This document shows positions 33,738 to 45,500 of a stretch of DNA of 64,000 nt, in pieces (the first letter of the stretch is position 1; each line of letters begins with the position of its first letter). The notes under the pieces were generated by a model. That model had not been told where the DNA came from, searched no databases, and saw nothing but the letters and a program-made list of their open reading frames with translations. The DNA is taken from assembly GCA_026075535.2 (NCBI GenBank), contig AP026544.2, positions 7,502,001-7,566,000 of the forward strand, written 5' to 3'. The DNA is from Tricholoma matsutake (taxonomy: Eukaryota > Basidiomycota > Agaricomycetes > Agaricales > Tricholomataceae). The translations under genes and the position numbers were made by a program.

Positions 33738-33816
33738 GGAATTGAACTCAATACCTCACCATAAGGAATCACATGACAAATCAAACAAGTGTGCTCAACC
33801 ACTTGAGCCACAGGAG
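33738..33816 (-). promoter_or_regulatory. tRNA-like module (type I), left end of MITE2, reading outward
   Basis: Minus-strand A box TGGCTCAAGTGGTTGAGCA and B box GAGTTCAATTCC, as in MITE1. Confidence 0.65.
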
Positions 33817-34114
33817 ATTTGTTAGGGATCAATATAAGGTTTATTTATGACTCAACTTTTCATATTCTTCGAGGAGGCATTTTTCAAACAATTAAGATCA
33901 AAAAATTTTAATTAACCACATCTCTCATGTAGGACACGAGGGAGTGGGTATAATATAATAATAAACAAAAAAAAACCCCTCTTGCATCTTGCGAGAGGGG
34001 GGCAGAGATAAATCAAAAATAATAAAGACCCCTCCCCATGCAAAATGCAGGGGAGGGGGGGTTGGAGGATGCAGTCTGGGGTGGGTGTTGTTGCCCACCC
34101 CTCCTCGCATGCAT

Positions 34115-36320
34115 TGATGATGCTCAACCCAGAAACCCAAACAAAACCCACAAAAAGGCTTCAGATGGTATAGGATGTAGTGTTTAAAGGTCCAGTCCAG
34201 TCCAGTTTTTGACTTCCAAATGGGGCAACCAGCAACCGCAACCGGTTTAGGACCGACCCAGATATTGGAGGACCGGTCCTAATCAGTCCATGGACTGAAA
34301 AAAGACTGGTTTGGACCGGTTTTTTGTCATAAAATTTATTGTGCCAAATAACCCATATGTATCTCAACAAATGTGACCATTACCTCATATATATTATATT
34401 CAGGGATAGAGATTGTAATGCTTTGTAGATCGATCCAACATTTAAGCAATTCTGTCAAGATTTGACTGAGATATGGCCAAAACCGTAAGGACATGCATTC
34501 AAGTTGCAGTTTGTAGTTTGTAATTTGTAGTTTGTAGTTGCACTCATTTGGGCTATTATCCCATGGTACAGATAATTATGTGTGTTGTTGTTACTTTTAT
34601 GATGTCATATAGCTGTACAAAAAAAATTATAGCTCAGGTAATAAGCAATGCAATCAAAGTTGTTCTGATACAACAAAATACTCATACAAAAATGTTTTTG
34701 GTCATATCTCAACCAATTCTTGACCGTTTTTGATGATCCAGGGACCGAAAATAAAGTAAATATGTGTGGGAGTAAGGTGCAACATATGTTGGGACGAAAG
34801 ACCCGTCGCAACCGGTTTTAACCGGTTTTTGATCGGTCCTACTATATTTTTCAAAATGAAAGACCAGCAACTGGACTGAAAAAGACTGGTCCATAAATAG
34901 ACCACTGGTCCGGTCCTAATCAGTCCAGTTCAGTTCAGTTTCGGTCTTTTTTTTGGTCCTACAGACTGGACCTTTAAACACTAATAGGATGCGAGGCCCT
35001 CTAGATGTCACCTGTCTGATTGACTGTCAAATAGCCATAAAAGGACTGCTTGTCAAAGCAGTTCGAAGCTAAAAGAATGTGTTTGGAGGACTTGCAATGA
35101 TTTTCGAGGGGTTGCAATGATTTTCGAGGGGTTGCAATGATTTTCGAGGTGTTGTGATGATTTTCGAGGTGTTGTGATGATTTTCGAGATGTTGCAATAT
35201 TTTTCAAAGAAGTTTTGAGGAATTTCGAGTGTGCAGATATGTTTGGATGCAAGATCGGGGGACTAGACGAGTAGTAGAAGTGAAGAAAAGGCTAATCAAG
35301 GGAAGCGAGAGTGAAAATAGCATAATGCGAGGAATTTCAAGGAATTTCAAGGAAGTTTAGCGTAAAACACCAAACTTCGGACTGAATAAGACTAAACTGA
35401 ACTCTCAAATCACTGTGATCTGGGAGGAAGATGACGACTTTCTTGTTTTTCTTGTATCTAGTACATCTTTTTATATAAAATAAAGAAAGTACCTAAAAAG
35501 GCTAGAGAACATGAGGCAAGCATGTGGAAAACTCAAGGCAAAAGACAATATAAGTATATCAGAACAATAAAGCAAGACTAGAAAGGGTGAATATAACACA
35601 TGATGAAGAAATAATAAGAAAGAATAGCTAAAAGCAGACTGTCCTTGTTATAAATTGAATAAAACATCGGAAACTGCTTCAAGCAGATTGTATGCATGCA
35701 CATGCAGTCAAAATGTGTTTGATATACTTGATATAGTGTCCCATGTGTCCAGTATGCATCCAAAGATTGTTCAAATAGGAAATACTGTGTCCGACAAAGT
35801 TTTTCGAAGTTCAATGTTTTTTGAAGATTTTCGAAGATTCTTCGGACTTCATTCGTGGCCCGATATCCATGCAATATTGTTTGACAATGGTAGGGGATAT
35901 GTCTGGCATGTGTGCGATGACCATTGGGATAGTGATATAGTGTCCAATGTCAATTTTCAATGTTTGATGATTTTCGAAGTCGGTTGAGGAAATATAGGAC
36001 TTGTTCGAAGGCCAATATCGCTGCAATATTGCTTGATACTGGTTTGGAACTCATTGACGATGTTCCAGGTGTATGTCCTGAGCTGTCCAAAAGTCAGGGG
36101 AATTGTACTATGACTGCCAAAGGCATATGAAGAATTTTGAGGAATTTTGAGGTGTTGCAAAGAGTTTCAAAGTGTTGCGAAGAATTTTGAAGTATATTTG
36201 TGACTTTGTAGAGGTTTGTAGAGGTTTGTAGAGGTTTGTAGGGCTTCAGAGGGGTTCATAGAGCTTTGACAACGATCACAGATGTGTTTTCTGAGCTTGA
36301 ATGACAAGGTGGACCTATCA
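34115..36320. repeat. LTR-C copy c, reverse orientation, inside MITE2
   Basis: It starts TGATGATGCTCAACCC and ends GGACCTATCA, the reverse complement of copies a and b, about 1.39 kb once the hAT-like insertion is removed. Comparison with MITE1 shows the target was between gcat and ccat. Target copies are degenerate (gcat / gtgt). Confidence 0.8.
34178..34983. mobile_element. hAT-like MITE (806 bp)
   Basis: Perfect 20-bp TIR TAGTGTTTAAAGGTCCAGTC at both ends and exact 8-bp duplication ataggatg (34170-34177 and 34984-34991). Subterminal ACCGGTTTT and GGACCGGTCC motifs recur on both sides. It has no transposase ORF. Confidence 0.93.
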
Positions 36321-37330
36321 GTGTCCATTGCCATAGCAAGCTGCACCCATCATCCACCCTATGAGCAGAGGCTCATAGGTGTGGGGATGGGTGCCATGGT
36401 CGTCGTAGCCCTGGTGTACCCACCATCCACCCAACGAGCAGGTGCTTGTTGGCGTGGGGTGGGTGTGTTGTCAGTTTTGTGGGTCTCCTAGTTCAGAGGG
36501 GTTGGGGGGAGGGGTCAGTGATGTGGCATGCAAGGGAGGGGGTAGGTGGGTGCTTACCAGGTGGGTATCCTACTCTGCAGGTCTCCCAGTACCCCTCTGC
36601 CATCTCCTATCCTTTATCGACACCCTCACATCCTGTTTGGATGGGGAGGAGGGGGCTGGCATAGGTGTCATTGGGTCTGGGTTGTTCTGGGTCCTGGTGC
36701 TGGTAGGCAGCATCGTCATCATCATCATCGACTGCACACACTCACAATCCACCCTATGAGCAGGGGCTCATAGGCGTGGGGTGGGTGTGTTGGCTTGTTT
36801 GCAGGTGGTGGTGTCATTACTAGTAGATTATAACCTAGAAAACTAAAAAAACGAGTTAGTTAGTTTATAAAAACAAAAACCAAATGAAAAAACTTATGTA
36901 GGGCCCAAACGATGCAATCTGTGTTGTTTGGGCCTGTGTTGGCTCATTTGCAAGTGGTGGCATCGTTGCCAGTAGATTATAACCTAGAAAGCTAAAAAAA
37001 ACAGGTTAGTTAGTTTATAAAAACAAAAAGCAAATGAAAAAAAAAACTTATGTAGGGCCCAAATGATGCGATCTGTGTTGTTTGGGCCTGCGTTCCATCC
37101 ATTGGGCTCGTTTGTGGGTGGTGGTGATGGTGGATTGGGCATGGGAGTGGTGGCGGTGGATGTCCACACAGTGGTGGTGGTAGAGAGAGGAGGGAGGGAG
37201 GCAGCATTGATGGTGGTGGTGGTGGTGGTGGTGGTGAGTGATGAGCTGGCACATTTGATGATGCAGCTATATGCTTTGTCATACACAGCTGCACCACAGT
37301 ACCTAGCACAAGTAGATGATACATTACACA

Positions 37331-37405
37331 AGGTATTGTGGTGTAACAGTTATATTATGTATTATGATTACATAAGCAACCAATAGGGATCTGGGTTCGA
37401 TTCCT
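37331..37405 (+). promoter_or_regulatory. tRNA-like module (type II), right end of MITE2, reading outward
   Basis: A-box-like TGTGGTGTAACAGTTATATT and B-box GGGTTCGATTCC, a near-consensus B box, directed to the terminus at 37610. Confidence 0.68.
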
Positions 37406-37686
37406 TTTCTTGCACACTTTTTCAGTGGAATCCAACTGGACTCCACTGGACCAGTCTGAGTGGAATCTGGTGTTTGAGTGGATTCCACTCAGTGTCCGGT
37501 CAGACTGGACTGGGACTGGACTGGCAACTTTGCAGGCAGTTGGCTGGTGACCAGTCCCAGTGAACTCCAGTCGGAGTCCACTAGGAAAGGTGGGGGAGTG
37601 TAAAGACCTCCCTTCCTCTGACTTGTGTTATACCATCTGAAGCCTTTTTGTGGGTTTTGTTTGGGTTTCCAGGTTGAGCATCATCA

Positions 37687-38125
37687 GTGTGCAGATCTGT
37701 TCAGCCATTTTGGGGAGAGGTGTATTCAGCATGCACTGGATAGCGAGTGCTTGTTGTAATAAAGTGACTTGCCTGACTGGTCCTTCCTTCTGGTGATGGT
37801 TCCATAGGATCTCCCAGTTTGTTTTAACAGATTTTGAAGAATCTAAGAAAGAGTGTTCAGATGATGCTACCCCAGAGGCAATGAAAGCATATGCAAGGTG
37901 GGAATTAGCCTTCCAATTAGATAGAGCATGGGGTTTGTTAGAGGCAGGCTCTGGTACTTCACCAATGACATATTCAAAAAGTCCATTGAGGGACAAGGCA
38001 ATGCTGATATCCTCCTTCCATTCTTTGTAGTTGGATTTAAGCTTATTGAGCTTGTCCCCAGAGTATTGAGTGGAAAGTCATATGAGGGAAATGGATGGGG
38101 GGTGAGGTTTGGTGGGTGCAGTCAT
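37687..38125 (-). pseudogene. copia Gag, upstream half
   Basis: The ATG at 38125 (MTAPTKPHPPS) begins a copia-type Gag: LKSNYKEWKEDISIALSLNG, HALSNWKANSHLAYAFIASG, VKTNWEILWNHHQKEG, RQVTLLQQALAIQ, ending AEQICT at the LTR-C b insertion. One early in-frame TGA (near 38080). Gag continues at 32167. Confidence 0.8.
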
Positions 38126-38314
38126 TCTGGCAAGCAAAAAAAAACAAAGATGAGATGGTAGATGAGAGGGAGATTTGACTCGAGCAGCAGACAAAGGGAT
38201 CTAACACATGCAATGTGTGCTGATAAGATATTGATCGAACAAGTTGATCAAAGAAACATGCAACAAGGCACAGAGCAGTTGAGTGGCTAGGCAAGATATC
38301 TATTGTCACTACAC

Positions 38315-39320
38315 TGATAGGTCCACTTTGGCAGCTGAGCTCTGAAAACAAGAAATCACACTCGGACACCTTCTTCCCAAAGTCCTACAATTTTGCGAAT
38401 GCTTACGAATGCCTATGAATGCATGAAACAATGAAACAACACTTCAAAACATTTCAAAAGGCTTCGAACCATTTTGAATGACTTTGGCCACCATATTCCT
38501 ATCGTACCGAACCTTGAACACATGTTCCCACCATTACACACACTAACACATCGCATTCCTGCCACCACAAACACGAGGAGACACAATGGCTAGCAACTTA
38601 GTGCACATTGAGGCACTTTTTGATGTATTCATGATTTATTGGAACCACAAGACAAGGAGATTTGATATATCATGTATATTGCATGTTTCTTTCTTATCAT
38701 TTTCTCATTTACTTTGTGATTTCCACACCTTTTCCACTGCCTGATGTTTACCACATGTTTTGCCTCATGGCCTTTTACCTTGTTAGTACTATCTCTCTAA
38801 AACATATATAGTTTGGTGTATTTACTGTCGATAGAGGCAAGAAATCGTCTTCCCACATTGCCTATTGTCTGGCTTAAGGGTTTAACTCTTGAGTCTTAGC
38901 TCAGTCTTAGCCCAAACTCACTCAAGTATTCTGCAAACTATGTCGTTTTGCTACATAGTTTCTCAAAACTTTTGTCAATCGTCTATCTATGGTGTCATCA
39001 TCTCTTACCTCACCTTCAACTATTGTCACCATCTCCCAAACTCGTTAAACCATTTTGGAGATTCTTGAACTCCTTCACATCACTGCTAAACTCTTTTGTA
39101 TCATTTCAGAACACTTCATAGTGTTTCGTGCTACTTTGGATGGCTTCGCAGAACTTCACACAGCCTAATACTTCTTCACAACATTTTACAGTACATTTAC
39201 TGGCCTTTGGAGATAGCATGGTGATACTCAGTATTACCTCGCAACCTTACTCTGACTCATGTTATATCTCCTAAGACCAGTTTAGTTGGTTTTGGTTAAG
39301 TTTCTGGGTTGAGCATCATC
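38315..39320. repeat. LTR-C copy d, in the copia leader
   Basis: TGATAGGTCCACTTT to GGGTTGAGCATCATC(A), about 1.0 kb, more diverged and shorter than the other copies. It lies between the primer-binding site and Gag. A convincing target duplication was not seen. Confidence 0.7.
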
Positions 39321-39336
39321 AATGCATGACAGAAGT

Positions 39337-39347
39337 GGCCCATAACC
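39337..39347 (-). promoter_or_regulatory. copia primer-binding site, initiator-tRNA half-molecule type
   Basis: Two bases after the 5' LTR the minus strand reads GGTTATGGGCC. From memory this matches the site used by Drosophila copia, complementary to the anticodon-stem region of initiator Met tRNA. Confidence 0.7.
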
Positions 39348-39349
39348 TA

Positions 39350-39679
39350 TATAAATCCAGCCTAGATAATACATGAATAAACTCAGTCTGTGTATAACGG
39401 ACTATATTCGTACCTAGATAATACACAAATAAACTATCAATAGTACAGTAAGTGATCTGATCAAAGTGAGCGCTAGCAAATCTACTCACCTCAGTCTGTG
39501 TATAATGGACTGAGGTGTCTATGTCTATCTAGTCAAATATATATACCATGAGTATGACAATAGAAAATATGATAAGGGACTATTAGAAAGGAATACGGAC
39601 AAGGGGAAACACACATCATTTTGTGTGCTATAATTAGCATGCCACATCAAAGGGTGCATTCATGGTGTAGATCTCAACA
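39350..39679 (-). repeat. 5' LTR of the copia element
   Basis: 330 bp, 49 bp longer than the 3' LTR because CCTAGATAATACA...CTCAGTCTGTGTATAACGGACT sequence is partly duplicated near 39360-39410. Ends and target duplication match the 3' LTR. Confidence 0.9.
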
Positions 39680-39684
39680 TGTAG

Positions 39685-40357
39685 ATGATAGGTTGCTTAA
39701 GCAAATATCTTAGAGTTTCATGTAATTCATGGTGACCACTGCAGGAAATATCTTTGACAAATTCACCACCAGTACGAAAATGAAAAACCAAAAATTATTA
39801 TGGCTACCATGAACAGGATGGAAGCTGCTGCAGATAGGCTTGCTGGGGAACAGTTGGAAGTTGATCCTGGTCAGCTTTGTGCAAGCTTTGAGATAAAAGA
39901 GGATCAAAAAACAAAATGATACACTTATGACTGCCCTCTGTGAAGAGACCCATAAAATATGTACAAAATAATATTACTCAGTACCAAATACATTGTGTAT
40001 AATATTCTTATGGATTGTATATAATTCTATGCACTACAACTTACTTGTGCTAGAGGGCCACTGCTTTGCATGGCATGTCCAAGTTCTCCTGGAGAATGTG
40101 GGTGATGTCAGCACTGCCTGCTGGTGTTGGGCTGGGGTTGGAGACCCTCTTCTGAGGGTGGTCCCAGTAATAATACCATCATGAAACCAAGGCTGACCTT
40201 CATGATCAATGAAATGACATGTAAAGTGTTCACAATGATATATGACTCCAGTTAGGTGTTATGTGTGGGCTGTGGTGCCAACCACAATGTCTAGTGTGTT
40301 GTTGAGAACTGGTGTGTTGATGCCCCACTCAAAACCAAGCAATGGAGGGTGTGATAC
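39685..40357 (-). pseudogene. C-terminal part of Helitron-linked peptidase-like ORF, plus unassigned DNA
   Basis: The minus strand from 40352 reads SHPPLLGFEWGINTPVLN, then LTGVIYHCEHFTCHFIDHEG and WFHDG at about 40200-40240. It is the continuation of the ORF at 48040-48469; gypsy 2 separates them (target copy gatac/gatat). The HFT...WFHDG pattern resembles ubiquitin-peptidase-like domains seen with basidiomycete Helitrons (remembered, tentative). Around 39775-39920 the plus strand has an open stretch (MNRMEAAADRLAGEQLEVDP) I cannot assign. Confidence 0.5.
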
Positions 40358-41074
40358 TGTCAAGAACCGTTCCTCGCCCAATCGGAACCCACATTCCATC
40401 TGACTCTTTCCCGCACATCTAACCTGACATTTGTCTACTCCTTCCAATTTTGTTCCTGGCTGCCTTGCACTGCCCACACTGCTGTGCACCAGGCCGCCTT
40501 GTACAGCATCCATGGCTGCCTTCCCAAGGCTGCTGTCTCTATTGCAAATTTGACTACAGATTCCTGTGCGGCTCCCGCTAGATAATTTATCTACGCAGTT
40601 GAGACACTGCTGCAATCTTTGTTCCTGTTCCACATTATTCCAGACTACAGTATTTAAACTTAGTTAGTTTCACCTTGTATTCCTCAGTTCATATATTGAC
40701 ATAGACTCAACTTTATCCTGTCAATCTAAACCTCCTTCTACTCCAACCTCAGTTCTCTAAGAGTCTAAACTCCATTCAACTCGACCTCTAGTCTCCTTCT
40801 GAAGTTCTAACCTCTCCTGAACTTAACCTAAGTCCCTCTGTACTCCTCCCCATGTTTACCTGCACTTTCCTGCTCCTACCTCTAAACTTTTGACTTGAAA
40901 TTAGGACACCAGATGAGGTGAAGGGCACAGCTTCTTACAAGCTGAAGCCAAGTCCTTTCCGTTTCCCCTCCTGCAGAATCTGCATCAACCCAACAACTCC
41001 TGCTATTATCACCCGCAGTGTCCGATTGGTGTCCAATTGGATTCCAACATGCACTCTAGGATCAGTTCTTAACA
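40358..41074 (+). repeat. 5' LTR of gypsy 2
   Basis: 717 bp, TGTCAAGAACCG to GTTCTTAACA. TATTTAAA at about 40651 lies 35 bp before AGTTCATATAT (40686-40696), the predicted RNA 5' end. Confidence 0.93.
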
Positions 41075-41087
41075 GTATATATGAACT
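41075..41087 (+). promoter_or_regulatory. self-priming primer-binding site of gypsy 2
   Basis: ATATATGAACT (41077-41087), two bases after the LTR, is exactly complementary over 11 bases to AGTTCATATAT at 40686-40696 in the LTR. The 11-nt length equals that described for Tf1. Confidence 0.65.
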
Positions 41088-41555
41088 CACACTTCACTCA
41101 TCTCTTTTCCTCCTAATACCCCTACCAAAACTCACCAGCACACAACCAGAAACTCTCAGCGCACCAGTACTATCCCAGGGATCTCTGCAATCCAGTGATC
41201 CACCTTTTCCAACCCTTGTCCTGCCACTACTTTTGGAGTGTCTTCCAGACCCTCAAACATATTCTATCAAATCAGTTCAGGAGCCCCTTCAATCAGTGCC
41301 AATCTCATGTCCACCCATGCCTCACACCCTTCCACCAACCCAGAAGGTTTTCGATCAAGAACTCCCCTTGAGTATGTAGAGGGCATCAACCAGCCTGAAC
41401 CCTTTGGGTTAGAAGATCCTGGTCTAGAGGACAGACCCCCCGGTGGACCCAACAACCCTAGCAGTCCTGATGGCCCTGGGGGTGACCCCAATCCCAATGA
41501 TCCTGAGGATCAACCTCTGCCGGGGGAAACCCTGACCCAGGGGATAGGTTCATAG

Positions 41556-42486
41556 ATGTCCTTCCGCACCCTTCGTCAAAATAATGCACTCAAGACTGAG
41601 AAAATCAAAGTTTGTGACCCTGACACTTTCGATGGCACCAATCCAAAGAAACTTAGAGACTTCCTAGTCTCCTGCAATCTTCATTTCTGCGACCGTCCAC
41701 ATGTATTTTCCTCTGATGAGAAAAAGATCATATTTATCCTTTCTTATCTTAAAGGATCAGCTCTCAGTTGGCTTGAGCCTGGTCTTAATGACCCGACAGA
41801 TTCCACACACTGGATGTGGGACTACAAAGCTTTCCTCACTGAGCTGGAAAGTAACTTTGGCCCGCACGACCTGGTCGGAGATGTGGAAAAAGCTCTCTCT
41901 GACTTAACAATGAAGAAAGGTGGTCATATCACGAAATATAACATTGACTTCTGGGAATTAGCTTCTAGGGTCAATTGGAATGAAGCAGCCCTTTGTGACC
42001 ACTATTTCTGCGGCCTTCCACTCTGGCTTTGCATAGAAGTTCTCCAGGGTGGTAAACCCAACACTCTTGCAGAACTGCACTTGAAAGCGCAGGACAGCAA
42101 CGACATCTACTGGATGCAAGAAGATGAATCCCATTTCGAAACAAAGAATTCCAGTAACATCACTAACTCTAGTCAGAAGGACTCTTCCAAACGTCCTTCC
42201 CCATCGACAAACCAAGCCTCTTCAAACTCTGCCTGTGGTAATACCTCCAACCAGCAGTCTTCTGTGACAAAGAACACTCCCCGGGACAAGCCCAAGTTGT
42301 CCATCTCTGATAAGTTGGGGAAGAATGGCAAGCTTACTGGGGAGGAATGAGAACATCACATGAGAGAACGACTTTGTCTCTACTGCGGTGAGGAAGGGCA
42401 CATAGCAGGAAACTGCCCGAAATCCAAAGCCGCAAAAGTCCATGCATCTGTTGTTGTTCCCGACACTATGGACTCAGAAAAATAGT
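41556..42486 (+). pseudogene. gypsy 2 Gag
   Basis: ATG at 41556. Gag core: ALKTEKIKVCDPDTFDGTNP, IIFILSYLKGSALSWLEPGL, FLTELESNFGPHDLVGDVEK, YNIDFWELASRVNWNEAALC. Then a Ser/Asn-rich linker, an in-frame TGA at 42348-42350, and the zinc knuckle CLYCGEEGHIAGNC at about 42376-42417, ending at TAG 42486. An upstream ORF (40918-41540) is proline-rich leader, not clearly Gag. Normal length apart from the stop. Confidence 0.88.
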
Positions 42487-42540
42487 CCGCAACCCTCAGG
42501 AAATAGCCATTGGGGCTGGGGGTTGCATTAATTCACCCAC

Positions 42541-45500
42541 TTGGCTGCCTACATTCATCTCAATGTGTCTGCTCTTTCTGACCCTGACTCCCTAACCATT
42601 CTTTTAACCTTTCCCAACTCTTCTGCCCCTTTCCGAACCCTTATCGACTCTGGCTCCTCCCACTGCTTCCTTGACTCCTCTTTTGTGTTGAATAACCAAC
42701 TCAGCACAGAATCCATTAACCCAATTCTTTAATGGATCTTGCAACTCCACCATAACTCAGGTTGTCAAACTTCTGATCACCTTTCCTGCCAGTGAAGTGT
42801 TCAATTTGTCATTCTATGTAACCTTGCTTGACTCTTCCTGTTCCACTGTACTCAGTCATAATTGGCTGAAGCAATACAATCTGTTGATTGACTGGTCTTC
42901 AAGCCAACTCGCTTTCCACTCTGCAGATCATAGAGGTCCAGCACCCCTGACGTCACCTTTGCCCCTGAACCTTCCAGTAGAAATTTTCGACTCCTCCGCA
43001 CTTTCCAAACCCACCATTCCTCCAAAGTTTACACCTCCCAACATCTCTTTCATCAACGCTGCTGCTTATGTGTGTGCTAGCAAACTTCCTGGGGCAGTAG
43101 CTTTTCAGATGACCTTTGCTCCAGAAGGGTTATCCACCAAATCCGCTAACCCATCTGACCTTTCTGATATTCTGCCCGAGTATCATGAATTCGCTGATGT
43201 CTTTAATAAGACTAAAGCAGACACCCTTCCTCTGCACCAGTCTTATGACCTCAAGATAGAGACAGAAGACAACACTCCTCCACCTCTGGGCTGCATGTAT
43301 TCTCTCTTTCCCTCTGAATTAGAAGCCTTACGAGTCTTCATTGACAAAAACATCTGCTCAGGTTTCATCCGCCCATCCAAGTCTCCACATGGTGCTCTGA
43401 TTCTCTTCATCAAGAAGAAGGACGGTAGTCTCCGACTTTGTGTCGACTACCAAGGACTCAACCATCTTATGAAGAAAGACTGCTACCCACTTCCTCTCAT
43501 TTCCGACCTCCTTGACTCCCCCCAAAAAGCCCACTTGTTCACCAAGATAGACTTGCAGCACACTTATCACCTAGTCCGCATTGCTGATGGTGATGAGTGG
43601 AAAACCACTTTCCACACCCACTATGGATCCTTCAAGTGGTTAGTGGTTCCCTTTGGACTCACTAATGCACCCGCAGCCTTCCAGCAGTTTATGAATGACA
43701 TCTTCAGCAACATGCTGGATGTGTGTGTCATTGTATACCTCGACGACATCCTGATCTATTCAGACAACAAGTCCCAGCACGGGGCTCACATTAAAGAAGT
43801 CCTCCACCATCTCTGGGAAAATGGACTTTATTCCTCTCCACAGAAATGTGAGTTCCACAAAGGCACCATTGAATATTTAGGTTTCATCCTTTCACCGGAT
43901 GGACTCCGGATGTCCAAGGATAAAGTCAAAACTGTGCTCGACTGGCCTGAGCCTAGGAAAGTTAAGGATATACAATCCTTCTTAGGCTTCTGCAATTTTT
44001 ACCACCACTTCATTAATGGCTATTCAGACATTGTCATTCCACTCACCCACTTGACACAGAAATCCACACCCTGGGACTTCAACAAGAAGTGCCACGATGC
44101 ATTTGAAAAGCTCAAACAAGAATTCACTCATGCCCCTGTCTTAACTCAATGGGTACCCGACTCACAAATGGTACTCGAAACCAATGCTTCTGACTATGCC
44201 CTAGTGGCAATCCTTTCAGTTTACACTATGGATGGAGAAATCCATCCGGTCGCTTTTCATTCCTGCTCCTTTAATCCTACTGAACTAGATTACAACACCC
44301 ATGACAAGGAACTCTTGGCCATCTTTGAAGCCTTCAAACACTGGCAGCAGTACTTTGAGGGTTCCACAAACCCAGTTGATGTGGTCACCAACCACAAAAA
44401 TCTGGAGTACTTCAGCACTACTAAGTTGCTCACCTGCCGCCAGGCCTGTTGGTCTGAATACCTTTCCCAGTTCAATCTTGTCATCTGCTTCTGCCCCAGA
44501 AAATTAGGGGCCAAGCCAGACACGCTCACTAGATGATGGGATGTCTACTGCAAAGGGGGAAATAGTGACTTCACCTCCGTAAACCCAACAAACTTCTGAC
44601 CTGTATTCACACAGGAACAGCTCACCTCTTCCCTTCGCACCACCTATTTTGCCACACCCATCCTTTGACAAGCAGTAATCATGGATGTTGAGAAACTTCA
44701 CAATGACATCCGCACCTCCCTACCCCTTGACCCCTTATCATCCGCACATCTTCCGACACCTGTTGACCCCAACTGGACCATAGATGAGGCAGGTCTTCTC
44801 CGCCACTTTGACCGGATTTATGTTCTGGATGTCACAGATCTCCACCTCAAAGTCCTTCAATACAAACACGATCATATCCTCTCTGGCCACTTTGGACAAA
44901 ACAAAACCCAGCAGCTTGTCCATCAGGAATATGTCTGGTCAAACCTCCACACCTTTGTGCAGGAATTCTGCAAATCCTGTACCACTTGCAAGCAATCCAA
45001 ATCGCCTCAACACAAGCCCTACAGGTTCCTAAAGCAACTTCTGGTTCCGGAACGACCTTGGAACTCCATCTCCATGAACTTCATTGAACAATCACCCGAC
45101 TCCGATGGTCACACTGCTATCCTGGTCATCATTGACCACCTCACCAAGCAAGGCATCTTCATCCCAACTGTCAATGAAATCACTGCCCAAGAACTAGCCA
45201 ACCTGTTTATCCTCCACGTCTTCTCCAAGCATGGCATTCCGAGTTCGTCTCCCATTTCTTCCACTCCCTCAGAAAAGCGCTCGACATGCAGATCCACTTC
45301 ACTTCCAGTTATCACCTGCAAGGTGATGGTCAGACAGAATGACTTAATCAGACCTTGGAGCAGTACCTCCAGATCTTCTGCAATTATCAGCAGGACAACT
45401 GGTCTCACCTCTTACCCTTGGGCGAATTTGCCTACAACAATGCTCCCTCCACCTCTACAGGTGTATCTCCTTTCTTTGCCAACAAAGGCTATTACCCAAA

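Larger units (their letters stand above)
33480..37610. mobile_element. MITE2, non-autonomous KDZ-type TIR element
   Basis: Ends CAGTACTTTACAGTCCCCC and (inward) GAGGTCTTTACACTCCCCC. Exact 8-bp target duplication ccttcctc (33472-33479 and 37611-37618). It is closely related to MITE1 over both halves. It is enlarged by a reversed LTR-C copy (34115-36320). There is no transposase. Confidence 0.93.
32168..37686. repeat. LTR-C copy b, inside copia Gag, itself split by MITE2
   Basis: The repeat starts TGATAGGTCC at 32168 and ends GAGCATCATC(A) at 37685/37686. The target copy agtgt (32163-32167 and 37686-37690) restores the Gag frame QICTLIEH. MITE2 occupies 33480-37610. Confidence 0.8.
25623..39679 (-). 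mobile_element. Ty1/copia retrotransposon swollen by nested insertions
   Basis: LTRs at 25623-25903 and 39350-39679 are flanked by the exact duplication tgtag (25618-25622 and 39680-39684). A primer-binding site, Gag, protease, integrase, RT and RNase H follow in copia order on the minus strand. Insertions removed, the internal region is roughly 4.5-5 kb, normal for the family. It contains a solo gypsy 2-family LTR and LTR-C repeats in RNase H, Gag and leader. Confidence 0.92.
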
